From Seminavis robusta (lineage: Eukaryota; Bacillariophyta; Bacillariophyceae; Naviculales; Naviculaceae), in the NCBI GenBank assembly GCA_903772945.1, contig CAICTM010000001.1:1-64000 (forward strand): a stretch of 64,000 bases of DNA, read 5' to 3'. The notes under the pieces were generated by a model, which was given only the letters and a program-made list of their open reading frames with translations, ran no database searches and was not told the origin of the DNA. This document shows positions 42,745 to 54,514 of this stretch, one piece after another; positions within the stretch are counted from its first letter, which is position 1, and each line of letters begins with the position of its first letter. The position numbers were made by a program, and so were the translations under genes.

Positions 42745-43000
42745 CTTGAGAGGATGGGGCAAGACTGGGCGGCGCTTTCCCGAGCTCAGGTGCGTTCCTA
42801 ACCAAACTCCATGTGTGTCCTCCGTGCATACGCGAAACACATTTATTTTCATCGATTTATTTAGGCGTACGTCTTGAGAGGATGGGGCAAGACTGGGCCG
42901 CGCTTTCCCGAGCTCAGGTGCGTTCCTAACCAAACTCCATGTGTGTCCTCCGTGCATACGCGAAACACATTTATTTTCATGGATTTATTTAGGCGTACGT
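42745..43000. repeat. 128-bp tandem duplication, two copies
   Basis: Unit 42745-42872 is repeated at 42873-43000 with only a couple of differences seen (GGGCGGCG versus GGGCCGCG, ATCGAT versus ATGGAT). Both end TTTAGGCGTACGT. Near identity points to a recent duplication. Confidence 0.9.
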
Positions 43001-43577
43001 ATCAAGATTTCATTCCTATCCATGTGACACACAGCGGTACGCGAAAGAAACACCACGCAAATCCCCAACTCTAACGATAATCACCTCCTCTTTCACCACA
43101 ATTTCCCTCACTTTTCGATTTTCGAAACTCGGTAGAGTTGGGGATTTGCGACTTAGAGTTCGAGATTTGTGACCGTGACTGAGTTCGGCTGGCTCTAACG
43201 TTCTGATTGGTCCTTTCTTTTTCCCTCATAATTTCGGTATGGCGAATTGAGAATGCAAAATTACTGATACGGGGTACAGTGGTACCGAAATTATTGGGCA
43301 AAAAGAGGGAAAGCAAGCCCATTTTTTAACAGTTAACTCGATTTGGCATACGTACAGAGGAATAAAGAGGTCAAAATGACTGGTTAGGAACGATCCTCAT
43401 CAGACACAATGATCAAAGGATGCCAATTACTTTCTGGTGGTGTGTCAAAGCCATCATGGAACCCTCACCACTTTCTGGTGGCCCATGCCAAGCGAAACCA
43501 AGCCAAGCTCACACAAAAACACCACAAGCAATCAGAGGAAAATCAAGTGAGACTTCCCAAACTAGCACACACCAAGA

Positions 43578-44219
43578 ATGAGCAAAACGAACAAATCAAC
43601 GTCGTCGTTACCGCCCAAGAATGCTCCTTCTCTCGAGGTCCTCGCAGTCACAAGCTTTGTGTTGGAGCTTTGGCATTTTGGCAACTCTCTCCCCGTCAAG
43701 AATCGATGGGACACATGGCATATTCATTCCATGTTGGATAGCTATGTGATTCACACAATGCTGGGTCTCGTCGTGGCCCGGTATTTTCGAGCGTGGCATT
43801 GGTGGGAAGCTGTATTGTTTGCCATTTCTCGTGTCTTGGTGGAGGGATTCCTTTCGGCCGAGCACGGTGGCATGATGGCTATCAAAGATGGTGGTTTGGT
43901 GGAGAAGGGATATTATGCGGTTCCAGGGGGGTTGTATTTGCTGTATTTCTTGTTGACCATGGGCATTTTCTTGATCCGAGGTCAGGTTCTGCACCCCATC
44001 TTTTTGTTCCTTGGTCTGTGGGCGTATGTCATGACGATTCTGCCTGCTGGCGAGTATTTGACCTATGGAACGTCTTGGGGATACTATTTGGCTCATGCGG
44101 CCAACTTCATCACATTTAACCCAGCCTTGATTGCACTGATCACGGGCTACGGAGGCCCTGCAGCTGCAGACTCATCAGGTTTGTCGCCATTCAAGAACGT
44201 AGCAGAGAAATCCATCTGA
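43578..44219 (+). CDS. polytopic membrane protein, unknown family
   Basis: Single open frame of 213 residues from MSKTNKSTSSLPPKN. Four or five membrane segments are visible: about 52-68 (SYVIHTMLGLVVARYF), 73-92 (EAVLFAISRVLVEGFLSAEH), 112-132 (VPGGLYLLYFLLTMGIFLI), 137-156 (LHPIFLFLGLWAYVMTILP) and 166-187 (GYYLAHAANFITFNPALIAL). Short loops contain conserved-looking motifs (HFGNSLPVKNRWDTWH, AEHGGMMAIKDGG). Neither a transporter signature nor a catalytic motif is recognised. Composition argues strongly for a real gene. Confidence 0.7.
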   Translation: MSKTNKSTSSLPPKNAPSLEVLAVTSFVLELWHFGNSLPVKNRWDTWHIHSMLDSYVIHTMLGLVVARYFRAWHWWEAVLFAISRVLVEGFLSAEHGGMMAIKDGGLVEKGYYAVPGGLYLLYFLLTMGIFLIRGQVLHPIFLFLGLWAYVMTILPAGEYLTYGTSWGYYLAHAANFITFNPALIALITGYGGPAAADSSGLSPFKNVAEKSI

Positions 44220-45188
44220 TCAGCCAATGGATAGAAAGGAATCTGTTTATAGGTGGAGTGGATGTATATTACCGGTATATGTCCTCCTGGCTACGGTACT
44301 GCACTGCTAGCTGCTAGAACAAGAAATGGTGGGGGCAAAGATAGAGAGCGTTTGTGACTATGCATAATATGTGAACCTTGGTCTTTCTTGCTTACTCGCC
44401 TCCTACCGGTATGAAAGCAAGTACACTGAAGTGCCAGCCAATCCGTGCGTTTGTTACTGAGGACGCACTGATGCAACCCAGGAAACTTGAATCGACTACT
44501 AGCTAGCTAGGTGAGCACGGAAGCAATACATCCGATGGGAAGAGGTCTGACTAAAAGACTGCCACTGTTCCAGCAGGAAGGGAAGATAGATAGAGGAGGA
44601 TTTGTCTGGACTTTCTGCAACTGTCTTCACTGCGTGCTGTGCTGAAGCACGGTACCTGGTACCGGTATTATTAATAGCTAGCTAGAAACTGGAGCATATA
44701 CATAAAATAGTTGAATTGCTGCTGGAAATATCAACCTTTCTTGTCCTCGATCTAGTGGCTAATACTGGCAGCTAGCTTGCTTGCAGACACGGATTGTGTC
44801 TGTCTAGCAACCCGAGGACACCACCAAAGCAAAGCAGACGTGTGCTGCACCCATCACAACAGTCGCGTCACTCCCGCGACAACAAGTAAGTGAGATCGGC
44901 GTTCATTTCCCCCTTGGCCTGAACAGAATAATGGAGACCAGAGTCACCGCCCTGCTCGAGGTTCGCCGTCCTCTAAATAGGTGCGTAGTCGATCCCACGA
45001 CTGAGCCAATTTGGCGGCAGGTCGTCAGCTCTGTCGATCGTTATTGAACACCGCTCGTCCATTTCACCCTCGCAATAAATAAACAACACCTCTACTTACA
45101 ACCGAGTTTGAAAAGGAGAAAAGAAGAAGAAGAGTTGTTGTTGTTGTGGCGACCAGCAAGTAAAACAAAACAAACGGAGAGAGGAGAC
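44220..45188. other. intergenic region upstream of the auxilin-like gene
   Basis: No gene recognised. Likely holds the promoter and 5' UTR of the J-domain gene; the 70 bases before its ATG are A-rich, as is common for 5' leaders. Confidence 0.4.
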
Positions 45189-48100
45189 ATGGCCAGTTTG
45201 TGCAGTCCGTTAATGATGCAGTCTCGAACGTCTAGTTTGGTAGCGTTGCTGCAAGCGAGCATTATGCATGTCTCGCAAGACGAATTTGATCCAGTGCTCT
45301 ACCAAGCCATGGCGTCGTTGCACGAGTATATCGGGAGTCATCAAGAACGGTGTATGATGGGCCGACCGGGATCGGTGGTATCGACCGCTCAGTACTGGAA
45401 GACACGTCCGGCCTTTTACAAACCCAATATCCCCAATCGAGACAATGTGGTGGCGTCGGGGTGGTTGGAACAAATGACAACGGTTCATCATCCTCATCAC
45501 AACAACAATGACAATACTACCAAAGGCAAAGAGAGTAAAAGCAAGAGCAAGAGCGCCATTACGTGGGAGACGGTACTCATGCTGCTGGTACTGCCAGGCA
45601 TGGACGATGAGTCCACCATCACTGGCAACAACCACAACAACAATTCGAGCAGTAATATGAGCAAACAACCGTATCTTCGCATTGCGCAAGAAGTGCTCTG
45701 CGAAAGTGGCCAATTTGCGCCCAAATTGCGGACCAAACACAAAATTCCACTGCATTCCAAATTCCTGAGGTGTGAACCCGTCAACTTGTACGGAGATATT
45801 CGACTCGTTTTACACATTGGAGCCGAAACTTCGGGGATTCAGAATTGCGTCATTACCTTTCGCTGCAAAGAAGATACCGCCGCGGCTGCTGCGTGGGTCT
45901 CGGAATTGCAACGATTCCTCGATCCCAACAATAGCAACAGCAATGGCAGTCATAATAAAGCCACCAAACCACTCATTCCATCGCCTTCCAAAGGACATCC
46001 TACCATTGCCCTCAGCACCACCCAAAGCAGTTTACTCCATTGCCACAGCAGCAACAGCAGTTCCTCAACGGTGGAATTCATGAAACAACAACTGCAACAA
46101 ACAACGTCATCACGACAAGAAATGCCCAAGGAAAAGCTCGATCCTCCTCCCAATAATGGTGCCGATGCCGATGGTGAAGCACCAAAGGGACCCCACGATG
46201 AGGAAATTGCCAATCAAAGTGTCGAAGTCGAAATGGACGAAGAAAACGATGGCGTCAACATTCACGATGGGCTCGACTACGATTTGGAAAATCCATCCGA
46301 TGAAGACATGGCCGGGGTTTCGTCCTCCTCCTCCTCACATCATTCCAATACAGCAGGAATGAAAGCAACAACGACGACGACATCAGCAAAGGTAGAAACG
46401 AACGCAACCAAGGTGGAAACAAACGCAACCAAGGCCGAAGTGCAAACAAACGCAAGCAGGGATCCTCCCACAGAAACAACCAACGCAGACGAAGAGAAAC
46501 CACAGCAGGATACCACGACACCACTGGACGATAGCAGCGACCAAAAGATGCATGTGAACGTTTCATTGGACCCGCCGCAACCACCACAGGCAACGCCCAC
46601 GCAAGAGGATTTGATTGAACAGGCTAGGTATCATGCACCCACTCCCACCAATGCGCCCACACCAAAGGCTAAATCTGTAAAGAATAGGCCGCCCACACCA
46701 AAGGCAGCCACTAATACGTCGGCGCAACCGCAACAACCACAAGCGGTCCCGAGCACTTCCCTGTCCGTGGATACAACTGAACCACCTCCAGTGGAGCCAC
46801 ATGTCGGCGACAAGGAAGCGCCTACTAAGGAACAAGGGCCTCCCTTGGATCAGCAGGCAGAGCCACTATCGACGCCCTCTGTCTCCACGACAACCAAGAA
46901 CACCTTTGCTATCCCAACGCCAATCAGCACTAGTAGCAGCAAGGAAGTGGCAGAAGAAAAACTACAAGAGTTGGAACCCACTGCGACGAACACTCCTACT
47001 GCGGCTGCGACTGCCTCGCCAAAATTCGCAGTGTTGGCTCCCAAGGCTGCTCCTCCAGGAGCTAGACAGAATGTAGTGCAGGAACGCAAAAAGCTGCAGC
47101 AAGCCAAGCAGCAACAACACAAGACCCCACAGCAACCACAAGGTCAGCCACAACCCAAGCCTGAACCACCATCACAGCAGCAGGTTCCTCAACAGCCAAA
47201 GCCGCAGGCCAAGACACCACAACCTCAAATTCAAATGCAAGCGCAGACTCAACGACGACATCCATCTCCACATCAAAAGGTGCATCAGATTAAACAACAG
47301 CGACAAATGTACCAACAGCAGCAAAGGCAGGCGGGACACCAACCAAAGGTGCCACAATCCACACCACAACCACAGTCAGCGGGTGGCACACCCAAAGCAA
47401 CATCCACGGCCGCGGCTGCCGCAGCAACGATTCAAATGGAAAAGGAATTGCGAGTGGAGAATCAAAAGAAGGCGGCCAATGAACGACGACGACAGGACTT
47501 GGAATTGCAGCGCAAACTGGCACGCGTCGAACAAAAGTGCAAGGACCTCGAATCCAAACGTAAATTCTTGGAAAAGGAACAGCGCAAGCAAGAGTTAATT
47601 GCCAAGGCAGCTCAGCGGCCATCCAATGACACGTCCATCATGTTGCAGCAAATTCAGCAACAAATGAAAACGGTCGATGCCGACATGGGACAAAAGAAGA
47701 CGGAGATTGCTCAAATGCAAGCGGAGATTGAAAGTCGCAAGAATATTCCAATCCAGGCTACTGCGGCAGCTGCAGGCAACAACACTAGCAATGCGCCTTC
47801 TACCACAACAACGGCTTCCACAGCGGCTCAACCAGTTTCTCAGGCGGATGCGGCAGCCCAGAGACGTCTTGCGGAACAAGCTCGTCGAGAACGATACTTG
47901 GAAGCACAAAAGAAGGCAGCCGTGGAGAAGAGACGACAAGAACTCGAGGAACAACGTCGCAAGGCGAGGGAAGAGCAAAAGAGAAGAGACGAGGAGAAGA
48001 AGCGGCGCTTTATGGAACAAGAGCAACGGAAGCAAGACCTCATGGCCAAGGCAAAGGCTGGAAAGATCCAGCCCGATCAAAACTCGGCGCTCATGAAAAA

Positions 48101-49312
48101 GATGAACAACCAAATGTTTGCCTTGGATGCTGAAGCTGAAAAGCGTGCCGAAGACGCCAAGGCGGAAGAGGAAGAAAACAATAATACGGGTCAGGAGCAA
48201 GAGCAGGAAGAAGAGGTGGAAGACCCCGAAACGGCGCGAATGCGAATTGCCGAGGAAGCTAGGCAGCGTCAACTGGAAGAAGAAGCCAAGCGAGTAAATA
48301 CGCAACCTGTGAATGAAAAGCCAACCGTGAAAACAGCACAACAACCACATGCTTCTGGGGAAGCAGGTTGGCCTGCATGGAGTCAGCAGCCAACAGCGGC
48401 TGCACCACCATTTCAAAGTGGAGCACATCAGAATCCCGCTCAATATCAAGGTCCACAAAATGCACACTTCCAGAACCAGACGCCTCATCATCATCCTAAT
48501 CATCCATCGTCTGTCCCAATGCCGAGCTCGCCTCATGTGTACAATCAGTACCAGCAGCAGCCAGAAATCCCTTATCGGGCACATGCGGCATTCAATGTCA
48601 ACGTGAACCCACAGTCGCCCCAACCAAACTACGCAACGTCTCCCACTCCACACCAACCATCTCCCGCTGGCAATCAGAGAGCACGGCAACCACCTCAACA
48701 GTCACCTGGTGAAGCTCGTCCTTCGCCACATCCTTACCCTTACCAGCAACCTCCAACCCCGAACGCCTCCGGACCGACTTCCCACCAGCAGAATCAGGGC
48801 CAATCAGGAAGCGGTCAAAAGTACGGCAAAATGGTGGCGCAGAATGACGACGACGATCCCTCCATGATGACGGACTTGAAACGAAATGTTATCGTTGGCT
48901 GGGCGTTACGGCCTAGCGATAGGATGGGGCTGAAACCTGTTCATGAGCTCTTGCGTAGCATTCAGACCGTTTTTCCACCGGCTAATAACGTGGCTGCTCA
49001 TGCCTATTTTGATGGTTGGAAACCAATCACTGCTGACGAACTGCTGAGCCCCACTGGTGCTCCCGAGGAGAAGAAGCTAAACAAGGCCGTGCGGAAACTT
49101 CGATTCTTCCTTCATCCTGGTACGTGCTAGAATTCTCTCAATCCCATTATGATACGCAGCATCCTCCTCACATCTTTACTTTTCCTTCAGACAAGCTGCC
49201 ACGAGACCTGACAGACGAACAGCATTTTCTGTGCAAGCTGCTGTGGGACATTACTAACGATTCATGGGAAGAATACAAGAAGGCTGCAGAAGAGTTGGAT
49301 TGGATGAATTAG
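45189..49312 (+). CDS. auxilin-like J-domain protein with N-terminal PH-like region
   Basis: Exons 45189-49119 and 49191-49312 give 1350 residues. The 71-bp intron (GTACGTGC to TTCCTTCAG) falls inside the HPD codon triplet: CAT CCT G / AC restores FLHPDKLP. The C-terminal ~100 residues are an auxilin/GAK-type J domain (WKPITADELLSP, KLNKAVRKLRFFLHPDK, TNDSWEEYKKAAEELDW). At the N-terminus, residues about 88-245 look like a PH domain (SGWLEQM ... ITWETVLMLLVLP ... YLRI ... AAAWVSELQRFL). Between lie about 1000 disordered Gln/Pro/Thr-rich residues and two related coiled-coil blocks (about 47440-47740 and 47860-48070; RRQELEEQRRKAREEQKRR). Auxilins recruit Hsc70 to uncoat clathrin vesicles; the PH-like region would replace the PTEN-like lipid-binding module of animal auxilins. 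The start is the first ATG (MASLCSPL); a longer TTG-initiated frame is not credible. Confidence 0.85.
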
Positions 49313-51360
49313 TTGGATTAGTTGTTTGTTACTACTAGTGATACATGTTTATATCTACATACCGGTATGCATAAATGTAGTGATCCTTTGCCTGTCTCTC
49401 TAGCTAGCTAGTCCTTTCGGCTCATTTGTCTTCGGTTCAATCCCCGTGTTTGTGGTCAATTCCTCTCCTACGCGCAGGCCAAACTCACGCAGAGGGAGCC
49501 ACTGCCTCGTCACAATCTGGCGCACCGTCAACAACTGCTTGGTATGATGATAATATGGTCTCCATGACTGTGAAGGTCAAGGGGGTTTAGTTAGAGTGGG
49601 GAGGTTAGGTCGAGCCACTACTGGTACCGTACCACGGAGAGAAGGAATGCGCCGGCCAGTGGTACCGAGCGCAGCAAAAATGCGCCTCGATGCGATGTAC
49701 TGAGTAGCACCCAAGTCTGGCTGCTCCTCAGACGCCCGCCCCATGCTCACTGCTGGTGCCTGGCTTCCCGATTGTTCGCATTGTTTCTTTCTCAGTCGTT
49801 GCCAAGTTCCTTGCTGCCTTCAATATATAATTATGCTCGGACTGCCTGGTTGGTTGGTGTCATTACTACTGCTAGCTAGCGACACCGATACTGACTGGTT
49901 GGTTTGAGGAGGTGAAGATTGGGTCCCACCAGCAACAAGAGCTAATTGACTTTCGCTCAGCTTGACATTTTCGTCCTCATCAGCCAGCTAATTATCCAAG
50001 CTGAAGAAGAGCATATGACTACTTGCCCCGCAAGTCACGTGCAATGCGTGCTGTTATTGCGGGTACTAGGTGTTGCATTCTGGCCCAGCAGACATCCAAA
50101 GCTCTGCTGGGATTTCCAAGAAGCTGCTAGAAGCTGCTAGCATGCACTATCATAGCCAGCTAGCTAGCTAGCTAGCTAGAGTTTGGGAGAAGCTGCAGTC
50201 TAGCCAGTCCCGTCGTTGAACACTTCCTTCCACCACCTAGCTACTCGTAGCTCTATCGATGCTATTCCTCGCTCTTGCCAATCACACTTCAGGGTTTTGG
50301 CGACGCTTTGTGGAAGGAAGTCCTGTGGTATGAGTCGCTTGCCTTCAACGGATTTGAAAGCTACGAAATTGAGACTGTTCAAAAGACGCTGGGTAGTGGG
50401 AGGTGCAATCCCGCATAACTCTGACCAATAACAACACTGCTGGCCTTTTACAGCTACAATTTATTTTACCCTTAATATTTAGATATCTAGCACATGGACT
50501 GGACTCGACGAATAGGTGGTCTAGCTAGCGAGCCCCTGTACTGTATCCACCACACTTGGCTCCTGATCAACCAACAGCGTAGTGTAGCAACCGACAACTT
50601 CTGATAGGAAAGTAGTTCTGTGAGACATTTCTACCCTTTTGACACGCAAACGGAAAGTCCACTTTTGTGGGGCAGATGAATCGAATCGAATAATGCCATT
50701 TGACCTGCTTTGAAAGCAGTTTAGCTCAAAAATTAGATTTTATCAGCTCTGTAGCTAGCAGCTGTAGAGGGGGAGATATTGTACATGTACTGGCCGAGTG
50801 CGGAAGTATCTTCTAAAAGCCTACCGGTACCAGCTAAAGTCAAATACGTTTCTCCACAAGCTGTCTCCTTGCAAGTATCTGCCTTCTTATATTCAAGGCA
50901 TGAGCGCGCTTCGCTTGAGGAAAACCTGAGAGACAAGCATGTTTCATTTAACCCTTGACGACGTGCCCTCTTAGAAGTGGCTTTGCCAGAATGCCTCTGA
51001 ACACCTTTTATTTACGATCTGTTCCGTTAAGTACCTGAGTAAAGTGAGATTACGCTCTGGAGTTCTGCTGGGAAAGTGAAGTAAAGAAAGACCCGATCGC
51101 CAACAAAAACAGCCAAGCGTGGCAATACATGTAAAACAAAGAGCCCTCCCTTGGTTGCCACCGGTTTTCAAGAAGAGGCACAAACGCAACATTGCATGTG
51201 TCACTAGAAATTTCTGCTGGTTTGGTTCCTCTTCTCTGTTGTCTCTCATAAAGCACCAAGCCCAAGGCATTATCTTGGCTATACCGCTGCGCTACTCTAC
51301 TAGAAGCAAGCTACCCACTCCCATCCTGCCTACTCCCATCAACTGGCTACCGTAGTAGAA
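49313..51360. other. intergenic region
   Basis: No gene recognised in 2 kb. A CTAG-type run (GCTAGCTAGCTAGCTAGCTAG) lies at about 50157-50180, and several ACCGGTAC palindromes are scattered through it. Confidence 0.4.
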
Positions 51361-51798
51361 ATGATTTGGACCGCCACAACCTCGCCCACGATGATTCTTG
51401 ACTCTCAACAAAAGCCGGGCACTGCCTCTACTGCGATGTTTGATATGCTGTTGGACGCCAATAACCCAACCAAGTACACGGAGACTTCCTTTGACGAGGA
51501 CATTCTGTTGAACGACGAGGACGAGCATGATAATGTCTTGATGTCTTCTATTTCGCTGGATGACTCTGCCAGCTTTTTGACGATCGACGACGATGATGAT
51601 GTCGAGGAGGAGAGCGAAGACACTACCGAAAAGTCCTCTAGCAGCACTCTGCCTCTGCTGCATCAAGTGTTCCCCGATGAAACTCTGTTTGACGCCAAGG
51701 AGCAGCGATTTGAATGGGACGATGACTTTTCTATTCTCAAGAAGCTTCGAAGGACACGACTCTCCACGGTCGTGGAAGATGACAACCAAGAGAGATAA
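51361..51798 (+). CDS. small acidic protein, unknown function
   Basis: 145 residues in one open frame from ATG at 51361. Very acidic and Ser-rich (FLTIDDDDDVEEESEDTTE), with a short basic C-terminal patch (ILKKLRRTRLSTVVEDD). A mid-protein block FPDETLFDAKEQRFEWDDDF looks more ordered. No family recognised. Codon structure and composition resemble neighbouring diatom genes more than random sequence, but the evidence is composition only. Confidence 0.5.
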   Translation: MIWTATTSPTMILDSQQKPGTASTAMFDMLLDANNPTKYTETSFDEDILLNDEDEHDNVLMSSISLDDSASFLTIDDDDDVEEESEDTTEKSSSSTLPLLHQVFPDETLFDAKEQRFEWDDDFSILKKLRRTRLSTVVEDDNQER

Positions 51799-52517
51799 AT
51801 CTCAAAACCAACACAACGTGTATTCATAACCACCCTCCCAATAGAGCGCACCAGGGGGTGCGCTTCATTCCACACTGCCAATCAACCATCTCTCCAGCGC
51901 AGGGTTGGGGACCCATAGGACTATTATTCTACGTGAGGGACGTAGAATCAACGGGCACTCGGGAAGCACTCGATATCTGCAAAATAGCTGTATGTTGCTG
52001 CGAGTCATGTATCTGTAATCACTTCCGATAACACTAATTGTTTCAACACCAAACTGTCTTGACAGTAGCTAGTTTCTACCGTACCGCAGTTAGGTTACCT
52101 TCACTCTGTGGTGTGTTGACTTGATCTAACTAAGCATGAGGTTGCCCCCTAGCTAGGGGATGGCAGGGTGGAACTGGTGTTGTCGCAGAACAAACGCAGG
52201 GGATGTGAAGTGCCCCACTTACGCTGATGATAACGCACCCGTTCAGCCATGGTCATGTGTTGGTGATCCGAGAATTGGAGCTAGCTAGCCAAAGCGGGGG
52301 TGTCCATAGCGCACAACTTGGCGGCACGGAAGAAATGGCAATGGTGCCGACATAGCGGTACGAATGATACTGCGAGAAACGCCACCCAAATACTGCAACT
52401 TAGGAGGAGGGTTTCAGAGGACCCGAACGTGATAACAGCCACCCACACAACATTGTCACTACCGGTACTTAGATACATTTCCAATAGCCTTGTGTATGTT
52501 GTTCATTAGTATCCTAG
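51799..52517. other. intergenic region
   Basis: No gene or clear repeat seen. It holds the 3' ends of the two flanking convergent genes. Confidence 0.35.
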
Positions 52518-53582
52518 CTAGTACAGTAGAGAATGGCATCGTTCTTGATTGATTTCTGGGATGCCTTCATCCATTCCCATTGCCTCTGGCACTGCCCAGT
52601 CCCCCGACGAACCACTACCATGGCCACCGCCTGCAACTTCTCCATGGTTGTACGACGATCTACGTCGATGGACGACAGCTTCCTCCTCTTCCTCGTCGTC
52701 ACTGTCGCTTTCGTGCATCAGAAAGGGGGGCATAAAAGAGGCTCTTGGCATCATGGAAGGGCCCAGAGACTCGGGTCCCAATGAATTCCGTGACACTGCG
52801 ACTGGCGAGGGTCGAGTGGGATCCTTTCTGATTGTGGCATTTTGTGCATGGTGCTCCTGGTTTTGGTGCTGAGTGGTGATGACCGCCCGTGGACTGCCTG
52901 GGGCCAATTCTGGGGGCAAATTCTCCAATGTCGTTGTGGGGCCTTGTGGTGGAGACAGAGGCGGCGTCGTTGGAGTCGTTCGAAGGGCCTCGTCTTCTTC
53001 CATGTCCAAAGCTTCTTCATCGTATTCGACCTCTTTGGCGTCCATCGCATCTGATGAAGACACGGCAGGTGTCGCTCTCACATCATGAGATGAATCCATC
53101 ACTGCCACACCTCCTTCATCCGAATCAAACACCATACTGACACCCAAGTCCGAATCAAAGACAGTGCCAGTGATGTCTTCTTCTAGCTTGTAAAGCTTCT
53201 TCAAATGCTTGTCCACTCTGTTGCTGTGAGCAACAATCTTCTTTGCGGACTTGCTGCTGCTGTCGTTGTTGTTGCAATGAGTTTCCCAGTGATAGTCTGG
53301 GTTCCAGTTTTCGTCCTCGCTGTTCTTACTATTATGATGCTTGTGTCCATGCTTTCCTCCTTTATGCGTTTTGCTGGAATGTTTCTTGCCATGTTTGTGT
53401 TTCTCATGCTTTTCTTTCACGGCCTCAGCATCGCCATGGTTTCCTCTGCCTGATCCATCCAAGATATCGCCGTCAGAGGATGAGCTGGTCTCCGGTTCGT
53501 TCCTCGACTCTGTCTTGTCCTTGTGATCACTGGAATGCTTCTTTCCGTGCTTGGAGCTCTTGCTTGTTGAGTCCTTCGCCAT
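52518..53582 (-). CDS. His/Lys-rich N-terminal, acidic C-terminal disordered protein
   Basis: 354 residues from MAKDSTSKSSKHGKKH (53582); an upstream Met at 53633 is in frame but gives an unlikely basic leader, so the later start is preferred. The first ~90 residues are rich in His, Lys and Ser (KHEKHKHGKKHSSKTHKGG and HGHKHH), which may bind metal, nucleic acid or membranes. A short helical block (VDKHLKKLYKLEEDITGTVF) is the only ordered-looking segment. Repeated FDSDLGVSMVFDSDEGGV follows, then acidic and Pro-rich stretches and a Ser/Gly tail with a basic RRRSSYNHGE site. No known domain. The frame is intact over more than 1 kb, which supports a real gene. Confidence 0.65.
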   Translation of the reverse strand: MAKDSTSKSSKHGKKHSSDHKDKTESRNEPETSSSSDGDILDGSGRGNHGDAEAVKEKHEKHKHGKKHSSKTHKGGKHGHKHHNSKNSEDENWNPDYHWETHCNNNDSSSKSAKKIVAHSNRVDKHLKKLYKLEEDITGTVFDSDLGVSMVFDSDEGGVAVMDSSHDVRATPAVSSSDAMDAKEVEYDEEALDMEEDEALRTTPTTPPLSPPQGPTTTLENLPPELAPGSPRAVITTQHQNQEHHAQNATIRKDPTRPSPVAVSRNSLGPESLGPSMMPRASFMPPFLMHESDSDDEEEEEAVVHRRRSSYNHGEVAGGGHGSGSSGDWAVPEAMGMDEGIPEINQERCHSLLY

Positions 53583-54514
53583 CTTGTTGCTTTGTTCTCT
53601 CTTTGTTGTGAGGCTTCTCACGGTATCTATCACTCCTTCCTACTTTCAAAGGTTTCGGTTGCTTGCTCTGGCTGGCTGAGTAGATCTGTTGACTGGTTGC
53701 TGCTTTCCGAACTGGTTATTCTATTCTTCCAGTTTCTTTCTGTTTTGCTGTTTGTTTGCTTGCTTGTGTGCATGGAATGTCTTCCTTTGGGAAGCCTCAC
53801 ATCATCAAGCTCATTTCTGATTGGGTTCGGTTCCGGCTGAAAAGTTCGGATCCAAAAAGAACATCATGATTGTTATCTTCGCGAGGGATCTTCTTGGCCT
53901 TGCTTCCGGTTTAGCAAAAAGTGAGATTGCCGAGTGTGGTGGTTACCTGCTTCACCCTCAGGACAAAGATCCACTCTAGCTAGTACGGTGCTGCTCTAGC
54001 CAGCTGGCTAGTAGACCCTTCTCCTGCACGGTACGCACGGAGGAAACACCGACCACCAGACCACGACCAGGTCGATCTGTCCGCTCCAGCCTAATGATAC
54101 AAACTGCCAGAGCATGCATGGGTTCTAATAGCAAGTACCGTACATGCATCTAGTGCTGGGACGAAAGACCATAGAGATTGTATGTTATCATTTTGTTTAA
54201 GTAATGAGGTGTATGCACTACCAGTACTAGCTAGCTAGACTACCGGTACCGGTATCGGTATCGATTGACAGTAAGTTGACTCGGAGGCAGGAAAGTCAAC
54301 GGAGACATCCTGCCGAGCCGAGTGGTTGATGTGCACTGAAGATTCAGAGATGGATTGCGGTATTGAAGTGATGTGACAGATGAAATGGATGATGATGCAG
54401 GTGCGGTATGAGGGCCCCAAGAGGCGGGTGCTGTGTCTGATATACCGGTGTAGTCGTGAAGGTGATGGCATGGGTGAGGTGGCAAGATGCTCGTCGAATG
54501 GCTCTTGACTATAG
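53583..54514. other. intergenic region
   Basis: No gene seen. The ACCGGTACCGGTATCGGTAT palindrome cluster at about 54241-54262 is the only notable sequence. Confidence 0.35.

Larger units (their letters stand above)
40851..43577. other. intergenic region with palindromes and a tandem duplication
   Basis: No protein-coding gene recognised over 2.7 kb apart from the listed repeats. A short inverted repeat GAGGAATT-GGG-GAATTCCTCC at about 41703-41725 resembles the palindrome at 41509-41539. Confidence 0.4.

Noticed and set aside
45108-45188. Longer start of the J-domain gene
   Set aside because: Would begin at TTG; the first ATG at 45189 gives a sensible N-terminus.
47595-48698. 367-codon open frame on - strand
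   Set aside because: Antisense shadow of the repeat-rich auxilin-like gene; Leu/Arg/Trp-heavy text typical of reversed Gln/Glu/Lys codons.
49430-49460. GGTTCAATCCC, tRNA T-arm-like
   Set aside because: No matching acceptor, D or anticodon arms nearby; no tRNA gene is supported in the window.
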